A DNA stretch of 64,000 nucleotides from Pempheris klunzingeri (GCF_042242105.1 NC_092026.1:24829691-24893690), one strand, 5' to 3'; positions 25,389 through 36,802 are shown, counted from the stretch's first letter. Numbers and translations are program-made. The notes: generated from the sequence alone by a model not told the origin.

Positions 25389-28300
25389 CTACACAGCTCC
25401 ATGCAGGTACAGGGCCAGGAACTTGCTGAATGTTTCAGGCTTGTATCCAGCCAGGCCAGCGGGTACCTGCAGGACACACACACACGGCTGTAGGTCACAG
25501 TGAGCTCGGCGTTACAGTTAGCAACAGACAGAGAGCGATCTTTGTCCTACCTCAATTTGCTTCTTCCTGATGAGTGGTCGGACTTTTGCAAACTCATAGA
25601 GCTCGACATCTGGGTCCAGCCACACCTGCATGTGGACAAGGAGAGACAGACAGGGGTGAATAGAGAGAAACAGACAGGGGCATTTGTGTGCATTTCCAAC
25701 CAGCCGACACACGTGCCAAGGGTTCTGGTCTTGTTCTGGTCATTTTCCCAAAATGGCAAACAATCCCTTTAAAGATGATACACCGACATACAAACGAGTG
25801 ACATACAGTGGGGCAAAAAAGTTTTTAGTCAGCCACCAATTGTGCAAGTTCTCCCACTTAAAAAGATGAGAGAGGCCTGTAATTTCCATCATAGGTACAC
25901 TTCAACTATGAGAGACAGAATGGGGGGAAAGAATCCAGGAAATCACTTTGTAGGATTTTTAATGAATTAATTGGTAAATTCCCCGGTAAAATAAGTATTT
26001 GGTCACCTACAAACAAGCAAGATTTCTGGCTCTCACAGACCTGTAACTTCTTCTTTAACCCTTTAACGTCCTCACCAAGAAAAAAGCAATGAAAAAATTT
26101 ATTCTTTATGTATTTTATTTCCTTGGGGCACTAATTACAAAAAATCAATGTTTTTTTATGAACAGACCCCACATTTTTTGAAATATTGGCCTCTACCAAA
26201 CGGTTGAGATGTCGTAAGTAAAACATGTTTTCAATAAGATATAGTGAGTCAAAATGTGCTCTACCATATGGTTGAGCAGAAGGTTAAAGAGTTAAGAGGC
26301 TCCTCTGTCCTCCACTCGTTACCTGTATTAATGGCACCTGTTTGAACTCGTTATCAGTATAAAAGACACCTGTCCACAACCTCAAACAGTCACACTCCAA
26401 ACTCCACTATGGCCAAGACCAAAGAGCTGTCAAAGGACACCAGAAACAAAATTGTAGACCTGCACCAGGCTGGGAAGACTGAATCTGCAATAGGTAAGCA
26501 GCTTGGTGTGAAGAAATCAACTGTAGGAGCAATTATTAGAAAATGGAAGACATACAAGACCACTGATAATCTCCCTCCATCTGGGGCTCCACGCAAGATC
26601 TCACCCCGTGGGGTCAAAATGATCACAAGAACAGTGAGCAAAAATCCCAGAACCACACGGGGGGACCTAGTGAATGACCTGCAGAGAGCTGGGACCAAAG
26701 TAACAAAGGCTACCATCAGTAACACACTACGCCGCCAGGGACTCAAATCCTGCAGTGCCAGACGTGTCCCCCTGCTTAAGCCAGTACATGTCCAGGCCCG
26801 ACTGAAGTTTGCTAGAGAGCATTTGGATGATCCAGAAGAGGATTGGGAGAATGTCATATGGTCAGATGAAACCAAAATAGAACTTTTTGGTAAAAACTCA
26901 ACTTGTCGTGTTTGGAGGAGAAAGAATGCTGAGTTGCATCCAAAGAACACCATACCTACTGTGAAGCATGGGGGTGGAAACATCATGCTTTGGGGCTGTT
27001 TTTCTGCAAAGGGACCAGGACGACTGATCCGTGTAAAGGAAAGAATGAATGGGGCCATGCATCGTGAGATTTTGAGTGAAAACCTCCTTCCATCAGCAAG
27101 GGCATTGAAGATGAAACGTGGCTGGGTCTTTCAGCATGACAATGATCCCAAACACACCGCCCGGGCAACGAAGGAGTGGCTTCGTAAGAAGCATTTCAAG
27201 GTCCTGGAGTGGCCTAGCCAGTCTCCAGATCTCAGCCCCATAGAAAATCTTTGGAGGGAGTTGAAAGTCTGTGTTGCCCAGCAACAGCCCCAAAACATCA
27301 CTGCTCTAGAGGAGATCTGCATGGAGGAATGGGCCAAAATACCAGGAACAGTGTGTGAAAACCTTGTGAAGACTTACAGAAAACATTTGACCTTTGTCAT
27401 TGCCAACAAAGGGTATTTAACAAAGTATTGAGATGAACTATTGTTATTGGCCAAATACTTATTTTCCACCATAATTTGCAAATAAATTCTTTAAAAATCA
27501 GACAATGTGATTTTCTGGATTTTTTTTCATTTTTCTCATTCTGTCTCTCATAGTTGAGGTGTACCTATGATGAAAATTACAGGCCTCTCTCATCTTTTTA
27601 AGTGGGAGAACTTGCACAATTGGTTGCTGACTAAATACTTTTTTGCCCCACTGTATATTCATCGGTAGGATTTCGGCAGCAGCTGGATGGAGTGTTTATG
27701 AGAGCAGCACGGCTGGATGGACCAATCCAGAAGGACTAACCTGGTTCTTGATGCCGTCGTCTCCTGATAGATCCGTGGTGTTGAGCTGGAAAACCAGAAA
27801 CTGGAAAATTCTCCCGTTGGTCCCGACTGCCTGTACAGTTACAGGACGATCTAGTTCTCGCTGGGGCTGGCTCTGTCAAAGACAGAGAGGAGGGGGTCAT
27901 GGAGACACAGACGGTGGACCAGCACCTGATAACACAGTATGTTCACACGCTCACATGTGCTGTGTGTAACGTGTGTGTCCTTACCCCGTACAGCCTGTGA
28001 GCACGGGCCAGAGCGTTTCCAAACGCGAACATCACCATCTTGGCTCTAAACTGTTCAGGCTGGAGCTTACAGCCAGCACCTGCTCCCCCCACGAAGTAGA
28101 CTGTGTGTGCATGAGGGTAAGGGTAGTCCTCCCTGAAACCTGATTAGATAAGAGTGACAGCCTTTACTACACTGAGCCCCAGCATACCCCAGTCGGACCA
28201 CGAGGACAGGACGTCTTCTCACCTGAGCAGTTCACCTCCTCCTTGTACATGTGCACTTTCTGCAGGTCGATGGTGGGGGACACAGGATAGAAGGTTTCCA

Positions 28301-29495
28301 GGACATGATCTGCCGTGTTGCCCACTTCCTCTTTCCCAGAAATCTGTGGGAGAGGGTCCATGCAGGTCTGCAGTAAACCATTCTGACCCCTGACCTGGAG
28401 CAGGTCCTCGCCTGGAGCGCAGACATGGAGTAAAGGTGCAGTCTGTTAGAGAGCAGTACTCAGTAGTCACACTGACGACAGCCTCTGCAGGAAATAATCA
28501 GCCGGGCAGGCTTGAGCAGAGTCGTATAGAGCAGCTGGTTCAGAGACATTCAGAGTCATTCGCAGTGTGCTACTAGTTGCTACAACTCAGACGTGTGTGG
28601 CCAAGTGCTGTGATCACTTCACGTTCAATGCAAGAGCCGCCATGACATCACTTCTGGTGCAGGCGTCAGGGACACTGTGGCGAGCACAAACCGCACAAAA
28701 CCATAACCTTTATTACCTCTTTTCCATGAAGCTGCCAACGAGTATTTCTCAGCAAGCATCCTCCTCCCGAGGGCAGGGTGACTGGACTGTAGAGAGGCAC
28801 ACAGGTGGAGCAGGTTGAAGAGCAAAGAGGTGCTGCAGGAGAGGGGGGAGAGGGGGGAGGGGGGAAAGGGAGTCAACACATGTGCACCAGGCTGCCAGAG
28901 GTTCTGACACGTTAAGACGTCTGAAGCAAACAACAAAGTGACTTTAGCAGCAAAGGTGAGGAGAGCGGAACAGATTCAAGAAGGGGGAGAGCCTGCATGC
29001 AGCAGGACCCCTTCTGATAAGGGGGGGGGCTGGCGGTCTACTGCTCTAGAGGAGGACAAATCACAACAGCGTCTGCTAGGACAGCTGCTTTGTGGGAGTA
29101 AAAACACCACTCCTGTTCTCGCTGTCAGCAGACAAGAGGCATCAGGACCACTCGGCGTGTTTGGGCCATTTATTGGGACAAAGACAGAAATCACAGGGTG
29201 GAGATGTTCTGGAAATGTCTGGTGCTTCGTGTTATTGGACGATGCAGTGACGCTACAGAGTCTGGGAGCTGGTACAGTGTCCCACAGCAGTCAGTGTACC
29301 TGTATTTGTCTTTGCCGGGTCGCTCCTCTATGGAGTCCCAGAAGCGGGCGTGTTTGATGGCATTCTGCACGCGTTCGTCCTGATCTGGGATCTGATTGGC
29401 AGGAGCGTCCGCCAAAGAGAGCAGCCGAGGCGGCAGACCAGAGATCAGCTGGGTTTTGGTCAACCAGAGAGCCTGACGCACCCCTGAGGCAGAGA

Positions 29496-29534
<39 letters not shown>

Positions 29535-30121
29535 CATTAAATGTTTATAGTACTGTTCACTGGAGACAGACAGACAGATAGACAGACAGGTGGGCAGACA
29601 CAAACAGAACAGTGGTGACAGACTTGAACCCCCCTGACAGGACGGGGGTGTGATTCCCTCATAAGTTCTGTAATTTGAAATGCAGGTGAAGGTGCACACC
29701 TGTGTTACCGGGACTACATTCACTGGGGGGCACCACCTGTCTGGGGGGGCCTCATACCTTCCAGCGCGCTGCTCCTCTGGTTGTACACATGGCACGGCTT
29801 CTCCTTGTACAGCGGCATCTCGTGACTGGGGGGGGCCTTGTAATGTCTTGGGTCCTTGTAGTCCCGCTCCCACCGCGGGTTCACGGGCTTCGTCAGCCCC
29901 GGCACAAAGTGCATCCTTTCCCCGTAGGTGACCGCCTCCAGCCCGGGGATCTGCACTCTCTCCCGGGGCCTGCGCGGAGCGGGGACCTTGGCTGTCCGAC
30001 AGCGGCTCACAGCGAAGTGCCGGCGGGCCTGCTGACGGCCTTCGGCAGCTCGTCCGGGCGCGCACACCCGGCCAAACAGCGGAGCGGCCGCCCTCAGACA
30101 CTGGGCCGTCTCTGGGAACAT
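25389..30121 (-). CDS. mrpl37: Mitochondrial ribosomal protein L37 (mL37), complete
   Basis: Eight exons: 29758-30121, 29300-29483, 28717-28832, 28223-28411, 27985-28139, 27741-27872, 25551-25625 and 25389-25466. They total 1,293 nt with closed phases, giving 430 aa (human 423). The N-terminus is Arg/Ala-rich and lacks acidic residues over most of its length, as expected for a mitochondrial presequence. Conserved blocks include [102 protein letters not shown] and the C-terminal [18 protein letters not shown]. It is a structural protein of the large mitoribosomal subunit. Intron 6 (25626-27740) contains a whole Tc1 transposon and intron 1 a 37-G run. Confidence 0.95.
26059..26291. mobile_element. 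TTAA-flanked MITE nested in the Tc1 leader
   Basis: A 233-bp insert lies between duplicated TTAA (26055-26058 and 26292-26295). Its ends CCCTTTAACGTCCTC and, on the other strand, CTCTTTAACCTTCTG match at 11 of 15 positions. TTAA duplication and CCCTT-type ends indicate a piggyBac-type non-autonomous element. It has no coding capacity and sits 118 bp upstream of the transposase ATG. Confidence 0.8.
26409..27431 (+). CDS. Tc1/mariner transposase, intact 340-aa DD34E
   Basis: One uninterrupted frame in the centre of the Tc1 element at 25806-27653. The N-terminal half holds paired-type helix-turn-helix DNA-binding regions ([40 protein letters not shown]). Catalytic residues are Asp153 ([11 protein letters not shown]), Asp244 ([11 protein letters not shown]) and Glu279 ([13 protein letters not shown]), with 34 residues between the last two. 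Length and motifs are those of an active-type fish Tc1 transposase. Whether it is active or expressed is unknown. Confidence 0.93.
   Translation: MAKTKELSKDTRNKIVDLHQAGKTESAIGKQLGVKKSTVGAIIRKWKTYKTTDNLPPSGAPRKISPRGVKMITRTVSKNPRTTRGDLVNDLQRAGTKVTKATISNTLRRQGLKSCSARRVPLLKPVHVQARLKFAREHLDDPEEDWENVIWSDETKIELFGKNSTCRVWRRKNAELHPKNTIPTVKHGGGNIMLWGCFSAKGPGRLIRVKERMNGAMHREILSENLLPSARALKMKRGWVFQHDNDPKHTARATKEWLRKKHFKVLEWPSQSPDLSPIENLWRELKVCVAQQQPQNITALEEICMEEWAKIPGTVCENLVKTYRKHLTFVIANKGYLTKY
29497..29533. repeat. 37-base G homopolymer in mrpl37 intron 1
   Basis: An uninterrupted run of 37 G on the plus strand begins 13 bp beyond the upstream end (acceptor side) of mrpl37 exon 2. In the transcript it reads as a C run close to the splice acceptor. 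Confidence 0.9.
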
Positions 30122-30186
30122 GTTGAGCTCTTACTTCCTTATCGAGCCTCCACGATTCCAGGAGATCTTCTGACCTGAGTCGTTGC

Positions 30187-30223
30187 TTTCCGGTCAGTGA
30201 ACGCTGCCACAGGGCGCCGCCAT
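30187..30223 (-). promoter_or_regulatory. ETS- and YY1-type sites at the mrpl37 promoter
   Basis: On the minus strand ACCGGAAA (30187-30194) is an ETS/GABP-type site and ATGGCGGC (30216-30223) a YY1-type site. They lie 65-105 bp upstream of the start codon in GC-rich DNA. This pair is typical of nuclear genes for mitochondrial proteins. Confidence 0.5.
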
Positions 30224-30734
30224 GCTGGATCCTCTTCCTCGTGCCTCCCGTTCTTATGGTTTGAATGGTGGACGGTAGGTAAAACCAGCTTACAGGTGCT
30301 TTAGCGCCACCTCCTGGACCGGAGTGGAGCAAAAGAAAAGTGGTCTCCCTGGTTCCACACAGTGAACAGCTTACCTTACCTCACCCCCCATCCAGGAAAG
30401 GTTCAACTAGTCACCTCAAACATGCTGCAGAACTTATAAAAGTTAGATGTTCTGATGTCTTTAATTTTAGTTTGTTTAACATTTATCATCCAAAATACTT
30501 TTTCAAAGCCCCCTCCACTCTGCACATGTGATTCCATTTGTTTAATATGATGTGTAGATTTCCAAAAAAAGACACATTTTATATCATTTCAAATGAATAA
30601 TAGTTAAGTTTAGGTTTGGTCTTGATTAATAAACTAGAATTGAAAATGGCAGCAGCTCCACCTCCTCGTCCAGAGTCTGGAGGTATGAGAGTATTAATAT
30701 GACTGGGGGGGGGCTTCATTTAGGCTAACCCTCG

Positions 30735-30955
30735 CCTGGGTTAGGGAGACCAGGGCCCCCTCCTGGAGCCACACCTGGGAGGGGAGCTCGCCGGTGAGTG
30801 TCTAGTGACCAGGCCTGGATCCATGAAGGAATGACGTGGAGCCGCCGCCATGTGGGCTCACTGCTCACAGGGGCCGTTACAGGGGTCGGGTGCATGGCAA
30901 GCCGGGCGACAGGCTGAAGTGGAGTCCTGGGTGTATGGAACCCTGGCATCGCAGA
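30735..30955. repeat. Dispersed GC-rich repeat between mrpl37 and the Ig gene
   Basis: The sequence CAGGGCCCCCTCCTGGAGCC followed by GGGAGGGGAGCTCGCCGG looks like a repeat found widely in teleost genomes. No frame is intact and I cannot name the family. Confidence 0.45.
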
Positions 30956-31044
30956 TTAACACTAGTAACTAAACTAATAACACTATATATACACTCATAA
31001 CACTGCTAACACTAATAACACCAATAAAACTAGTAACACTAATA

Positions 31045-31226
31045 ATACTATTTTTTGGCTTCTTCTGCTTTATTGGACACTGACAGTTGAGAGTGACAGG
31101 AAACAGGCAGAGAGAGGGGATGACATGCTGCAAAGGGCCCGAGCTGGATTCAAACACAGGACACAGCAGTGAGAACTCAGTCTTAATGGTACATGGTCTA
31201 CCAGGTGACCTGCTGGGGCACCACCT
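31045..31226 (-). mobile_element. tRNA-derived SINE
   Basis: On the minus strand a Pol III A-box-like GGTAGACCATG and B-box-like TTTGAATCC are followed by the body and a CCAATAAAGCAGAAGAAGCC tail. It lies just downstream of the Ig-superfamily gene, on the same strand. Confidence 0.6.
31069..31074 (-). terminator. Possible poly(A) signal of the Ig gene, inside a SINE tail
   Basis: AATAAA on the minus strand, about 310 nt past the stop of the Ig-superfamily gene. It belongs to the 3' tail of a same-strand SINE at about 31045-31226. No nearer canonical hexamer was found. Confidence 0.35.
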
Positions 31227-31383
31227 CCACTAACAACACTGCTGTCAGTGTCCCTTCACTCAGTCTAAGCCCACAAAAGGCTCACGTGAACATATAATGA
31301 AGTCTGAAAAAGTTAGTGGTAGAAGCAAAGCGTTGGTTTGGAGAGAGACGCAGAGCCATCTCTCCTCTCTTCTTTTCCTCTCC

Positions 31384-33707
31384 TCATCCCTTCTTGTATT
31401 TTGCAACCAAGAAGGCCAAACTGAGGAGGAGGATGGCTGTTTTTCCCAGCAGGATCCAAAACCACACCTGACCCTGCAGACCTACACAGAGAAAAACAGG
31501 GATGAAGATTGGACTTGTGACATGAAACAAGTTACATAAAACCAGTTGGAAGCAGAGCTGGGAGATGAAAAGAGGAGTGCTGAGCCCGGTCCTGTAGTCT
31601 AGGACCATTCACCTAGACAACAGTGAAAGCCCCCACATCCATCATGTACACTTTCTACCGGGGCACCACCGAGAGCATCCTGACCAGCTGTGTCACTGTG
31701 TGGGGCGGGAGCTGCACTGACTACAACAGGAAAGCCCCGTAGCGCATAGTGAACACAGCTGGAAGGATCATTGGTGCCCCACTTCCCTCCCTGCAAGACA
31801 TATACACCACCCGCCTCACCCATAAAGCGTCCATGATTGTGAGCGACGCCAGCCACCCCGTACACAATCTGTTCAGCCTCCTGCCCTCAGGGAGAAGGTA
31901 CCGGAGCCTCCGTGCCCGCTCCACCAGACTCACAAACAGCTTCATACACCAGGCTGTCAGGATGCTGAACTCTCTCCCCACTCTCCCACTCCCTCCTCTC
32001 TGCGCCCCCCTCGACTCTGAACCCTGTCTTTTTGCACTACTATTATTTTTGCACTGTTAAAGTAAAAATACATCATGCTGCTACTGTACATACAAAATAC
32101 ATATATACATAGATTTAAGTTTTATGCCTCTTTAATCTATCTGCGTGCACTTTATTGTTTAAACGTGCACTTATTATTATTCTTGTTTAAATTTTCTGTT
32201 ACCGTGGGATAGTGAGAAACGTCTTCTCGATTCCTCTGTATGTATGGCACATGTGGAGAATTGACAAATAAAGCTGACTTTGACTTTGACTTTGACTTTG
32301 AGGGGCATCACAACCCAGCAGCAGTCACACACACTGGGGGTCAGTCAGCACACATCCAACAAACATTCATGATAATGATAATAATGATGATGATGATGAT
32401 GATCACCGTGTGAGCTTTGTACTGCTGCTCTGCTGAGCTGCTGGCTGCTGTCACAGCGTGCGGTGCTGGCTGGGGGGTTCAGGGTCGATGTTGGCAGGTT
32501 ATCTGCAAAGGGGACACCTCATCGTTGGTGCTCAACATTAAATCAATAAATCATTCCATAACAGTCAAATCAAAACACTGTGTACATGAAAGATGATGGT
32601 GAAATAAGAAGAAGATATCCCAGAGGATTATTGAATCACTCTTACTTTCATAATAACTGGGTTCTATAGAAGGAGACTTTTTATTTGACCCTACTTCAAA
32701 ATGCATCCTCCCTGTTTTTAGTTCATTCCGCTTTGTTCCCAGTGCCACATTTATTTCATAGAAGTGATGTCATGTGTGATATGATGAAATGTGAGCCTAT
32801 TAATTAGTAGGTCAGACTTGACGTTGAAATAAAAGTGTCATCAAGAGAATGACATTGTGATTAAAACAATCCTATCCAGTGAAACTCAGAGAGCTTTCAT
32901 GTCTGTGTTTGACCTTAAGATTTGTGTCATGTCTTTTTATGTACTGAAGACTCTGTGGGTGAGTAACCACAGCCAGACATCACACAGAGCCATGGGCGGT
33001 GGTGTTTCCTCTGCAAATGAGTCAGTTTCAGTGATGTTTCAGTCACAGTTTAGAGCAGAGTTCTGATCACCAGTCATTGTTTCTGCTGCCGCTCATCTAC
33101 TGCTCACCTGTGATTTGAATCAACACCTGGGGGCTGATGGTGTCCGGGGGCTGGGTCATGCAGGAGTAGTAACCAGTGTCTGCCTTAGTGGCAGAGCTGA
33201 CCGTCAGGACCAGGACCAGGTTGGGGAGGGCAGAGGTAACATTGATAAGGGGCACGGCCTAGGAGATGAAGCCAGTCATTACTGTGACGCCAAGACACTG
33301 TGGCGCTCCCACCAGCAGTAGAACCAAAAGCAGTGTGTCTCTGTCCCGCTGGCTGGCGGCTCTGAGCCCCCATGGCTGCACCCTCAGGTGCACCAACACC
33401 GACAGTGATGTCACGGTGCATGCACACACCCAGGAGTCCACATCAGCACAGCAGGGGGACAGAGGAAACCACGCTTAGGTCAGGAAGAACAACGAACGCT
33501 CTAAACAAATGTGTGGTTTCAAGAACACAGGAGGAGCAAGTGCAGTACCCGGTGGTGTCCGCTGTCCCTCCACAGCTGAGGAACATGCTGGGCGCTCAGA
33601 CAGGTGAACTCACAGCTCAGGCTGAAGTGTGCTCCAGCTGGGAGAACTCTGCTGCCTCCAGAGATGCTCACAATGGCTCCAACACACCCATCTACAGGGG
33701 GCGCTGT

Positions 33708-33750
<43 letters not shown>

Positions 33751-35001
33751 CATGGGGCCATTCAGGTTGTATCATGTTTCACAAGCTTCTGGAGCACTTT
33801 GATGTTTTCCTGTCAGCTGATTTGAGTCAAACACATTAGAACTAGAGTTTTGCAGGTTAGAAGGACTGAATGATGAGGAGGGGTGTCTGAATGTGAGTAC
33901 ATCAGTAGATTGGACTGTGACACTGAGCCAGGATGAACAGCAGCAGGAGCTGAACCAGTGGCACAAGGGTATTTGACTGTATATTTAACATACATACAGT
34001 GCTGTGAAGAAGTATTTTCCCCCTTACAGATTTCTTCTGTTTCTGTGTCACACTTACATGTTTCAGATCAGCAAACAAATGTTAATATCAGACAAAGATA
34101 ACCTGAGTAAATACAAAATGGTTTTAGTGTGATGGTCTGGGGCTGCTTTGCTGCTTCAGGACCTCGACGACTTGCCATAATTGATGGAACCATGAATTCT
34201 CTGCTCTACCAGAAAATCCTGAAGGAGAATGTCCGGCCATCAGTTCGTGACCTTAAGCTCAAGCGCACTTGGGTTATGCAGCAGGACAATGATCCGAAGC
34301 ACACCAGCAAGTCCACCTCTGAATGGCTCAAAATAAAAACAAAATGAAGGTTTTGGAGCGGCCTAGTCCAAGTCCGGACTTAAATCCGATTGAGATGCTG
34401 TGGCATGACCTTAAACAGGCCGTTCATGCTCCAAAACCCTCCAGTGTGGCTGAATTAAAACAATTCTGCAAAGAAGAGTGGGCCAAAATTCCTCCACAGC
34501 GATGTGAAAGACTCATTAGGTGTAGGGGGCAATTCCTTTTTCACAGAGGGCCAGGTTGGTTTGGATAGATTTTTTTCCCGTAATAAATGAAATCATTTAA
34601 AAACTGCTTTTTGTATTTACTCAGGTTATCTTTGTCTGATATTATGTTGAAATATACTGCATGTGTAATGCATTTAACCCCGAGGGTAGTGTAGTGGTAT
34701 CCAAGCATGTTAGATCTCCCCTACACACACACTGTTCTAATAACTATTCAGTGAGCAGGGAATCTTTTTTATCAGTATGCAGTAGCTTGACTGTTATTGT
34801 GTTAGTGCAGCAAATAATGAGGTCACCAATGACCATCATAGAACCAACTAGAACTACTAGAAACTAGTTTTTCTTAAAAGAAATGTTGCCATTGTTTTAT
34901 TAACTACTCAATATAAACATAGCAATAAGTCTACTTACTGGTACTGATGACTCACCTTCCATCTGAGTCCAGAGGAGCAAACACAGGAGCAGGAACAACA
35001 T
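31384..35001 (-). CDS. Unassigned small immunoglobulin-superfamily receptor (five exons, 181 aa)
   Basis: Exons 34956-35001, 33549-33703, 33108-33258, 32407-32502 and 31384-31481 join with matching phases (1, 0, 1, 1) to 546 nt, ending in TGA. Exon 1 is a signal peptide (MLFLLLCLLLWTQME). Exons 2 and 3 together make one V-like Ig domain: B-strand Cys46 (SLSC), C-strand Trp60 (QLWRDSG), an N-glycosylation sequon at Asn73, and F-strand DTGYYSC with Cys100. Exon 4 is a Ser/Thr/Pro-containing stalk (118-149) with one Cys. Exon 5 is a transmembrane segment (about 155-176) with Lys163 in the hydrophobic stretch and a tail of only YKKG. The layout suggests a type I receptor that signals through a partner. 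I considered CD8-beta-like, TMIGD2-like and NKp30-like genes and recognise none with confidence. The split Ig exon and the exact gene limits are inferred from splice sites. Confidence 0.6.
31640..32300 (+). mobile_element. LINE 3' end (CR1/L2-type reverse transcriptase tail)
   Basis: The plus strand encodes a non-LTR C-terminal segment: ESILTSCVTVWGGSCTDYN, RIIGAPLPSLQDIYTTRL, FSLLPSGRRYRSLRARSTRL, with one in-frame stop. It ends in an AT-rich 3' UTR and a repeated TGACTTTGACTTTGACTTTG tail. It is 5'-truncated and lies in the last intron of the Ig gene, antisense to it. Confidence 0.8.
33997..34648 (+). mobile_element. Deleted Tc1-like element with a frameshifted transposase end
   Basis: It begins CAGTGCTGTGAAGAAGTATT after a TA. 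The catalytic half follows in two frames (34129-34347 VMQQDNDPKHTSK; 34323-34540 SPSPDLNPIEMLWHDLK), broken by a frameshift near 34340. The N-terminal half is deleted and the right terminal repeat is incomplete. It lies in intron 1 of the Ig-superfamily gene. Confidence 0.8.
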
Positions 35002-35814
35002 GTCTGGTTGTTTTCTTATTCGGTGTGTGTGTGTGTGTGTGTGTGTGTGAGCTGCTGTTCTGTCACACTGAGGATGCTCTGCCTTCACTGTCACACTGAC
35101 TCGTACATAGAAGTCCCACACAGGATGCAGCCTCCATGTCTGCCTCTGTGAGCCGATGAGGGCTGTGATAAGGTGGCAGGAAGCATCTGACATCATCCCC
35201 GTTATCGCCCTGCATGCGTGCTACAAAAAGGTCAGAAATCCCCACAGGTGCTACGGAGCTGAAACGCAGACAGCAGAAAGGGAGCATTACTGCTGATGAC
35301 AGGAAGTCAGTCAAAAGCAGAAACGACTCTCTGCAACAGGCATCACATGGCAGAAATAACACATTTTCTAAACTCCACAACAGCTACATGATGGTGCTCT
35401 GAATGTCCATGGTCGACCCAGCCTCTCACCACTCCTACAACAAAGCCTGGACGCAGCTCTCTTGGTCACTTTATCTTTTCTCTTCAAGGTTTTACTCAGA
35501 CATCTATGACGCTGACGGAGCAGATGAGAAGTTCAAAAGAACTAGTCAAGCTAGGTATAATACAGATTATATGCAGGCAATATACAGGTGGTAATATTCA
35601 GACATGGTAATTTACATGGTAATATACAGTACAGTGTACTCACTGGGCTTCTGACTTGCATAGTCTTCAGGAAAAATGCTGTCACTAAAGTTTTTAATTG
35701 CTTTAGACTGGAAACATTAAACGATGAAGTTGGCTGGAAAAACGCAACAAGCAAACCATGAAGAAACTTTTAGCGCATCATATATAAAGTACATCACTTT
35801 TAATGACTACTGCA

Positions 35815-36420
35815 GTCTCAAAATTATTCAACCCCTTCCTGCCAAGCATCTTCAGTACTCAGCAGAGCACCCTTTGCTGTTATGACCTGCTGCAAACGTG
35901 ATGCATAGACAGACACCAGGTTCTGACAGCCTGAGGGATCTGAGCCCATTCCTCATGGGCACCAGCCTCCAGCTCTCTAATATTCTTGGGTTCTTCAAAT
36001 CCCACCAGAGGTTTTCTGTGGGATTCAAATCAGGTGACTGTGACGGCCACTCCAGTATCTTCCAGGACTTTTTCTGAAGTCCTGGTGGACTTTGAGGTAT
36101 GTTTGGAATCACTGTCTCATTAGAAGGTCCAGTGACAGCCGAGCTTCAGCTTCCTCACAGACAGCATGAGGTTTTCTCCTGGATTTCCTGACACTTCATT
36201 GAATCCATCTTGTCCTCCAAATGCTGCAGGTTTCCAGAGCCAGAAGAAGCAAAGCAGCCAGAGAACATCACAGACCCACCACCATGCTTCACTGTAGGCA
36301 GGGGGTTCTTTTCAGCATCTGCCTCATTCTTCCTCCTCCAGACATACTGCTGATCCACAGACCTGAAAAGTTCCAGTTTTGTTTCATCGCTCCTCCCCAA
36401 ACTTCTGTGGCTTATTTATA
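35815..36420 (-). mobile_element. Tc1-like transposon remnant
   Basis: Minus-strand pieces SDETKLELF...VWRRKNEADAEKNPLPTV (36155-36400) and [20 protein letters not shown] (35852-36112) are catalytic-domain fragments of a Tc1 transposase. The catalytic middle Asp region is degraded. The left boundary has the terminal CAAAATTATTCAACCCC sequence. Confidence 0.78.
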
Positions 36421-36526
36421 TGGTTTTGAGTTTATCAGCGCCGACTTGTCTTGTGCTTTTGGGTCAGTAGTGGTTTATGTGGAGGCCTTCGGTGTTAGTA
36501 TGCACTTTACTGTAGAAACTGAAACC

Positions 36527-36802
36527 TCAGTGCCTGTTATGTTTCAGCAGTCTGATCGCTGTGGAGAAACAGCTATTAAGCGGTCTTGTGGTCCTGAAGC
36601 AAATGCTCCTGTACCTTTTCCCTGATGGCAGGAGAGAGAACAGCCAGGGACAGGGATGGTGATGTCCTCTGCTGATGCAGCATTGGCTGTAGATGTCCAT
36701 CAGAGACGGAAGAGAGGCACCAATGATCCTCTCCACTGTTCTCATGATCACAATTTGTGCCCAGAGATGGCAGAACCCAACAGTACTCCTACAGCGGGAC
36801 AA
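36527..36802 (-). mobile_element. LINE reverse-transcriptase C-terminal fragment
   Basis: The minus strand encodes ERIIGASLPSLMDIYSQCC and FSLLPSGKRYRSICFRTTR, the same C-terminal block as at 31640-32300 but a diverged copy. No tail or 5' part is recognised. Confidence 0.65.

Larger units (their letters stand above)
25806..27653 (+). mobile_element. Full-length Tc1 transposon in mrpl37 intron 6
   Basis: The element is flanked by TA dinucleotides (25804-25805, 27654-27655) and has terminal inverted repeats of roughly 200 bp starting CAGTGGGGCAAAAAAGT at both ends. Only scattered mismatches separate the two ends. It carries an intact transposase. Its 1,848 bp include a nested 233-bp MITE; without it the element would be about 1.61 kb, the usual Tc1 size. 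The family is common in fish. Confidence 0.92.

Noticed and set aside
30886-31157. Small frames between mrpl37 and the Ig gene
   Set aside because: They fall in dispersed-repeat and SINE sequence.
33185-33441. Frames in the 290-bp intron splitting the Ig domain, considered as part of the V exon
   Set aside because: They break the Ig pattern and meet stops, while the phase-0 junction 33549/33258 gives a continuous domain.
34670-34740. tRNA-like stretch containing GTAGTGTAGTGGTATCC
   Set aside because: Only an A-box-like piece; no acceptor stem or B box follows.
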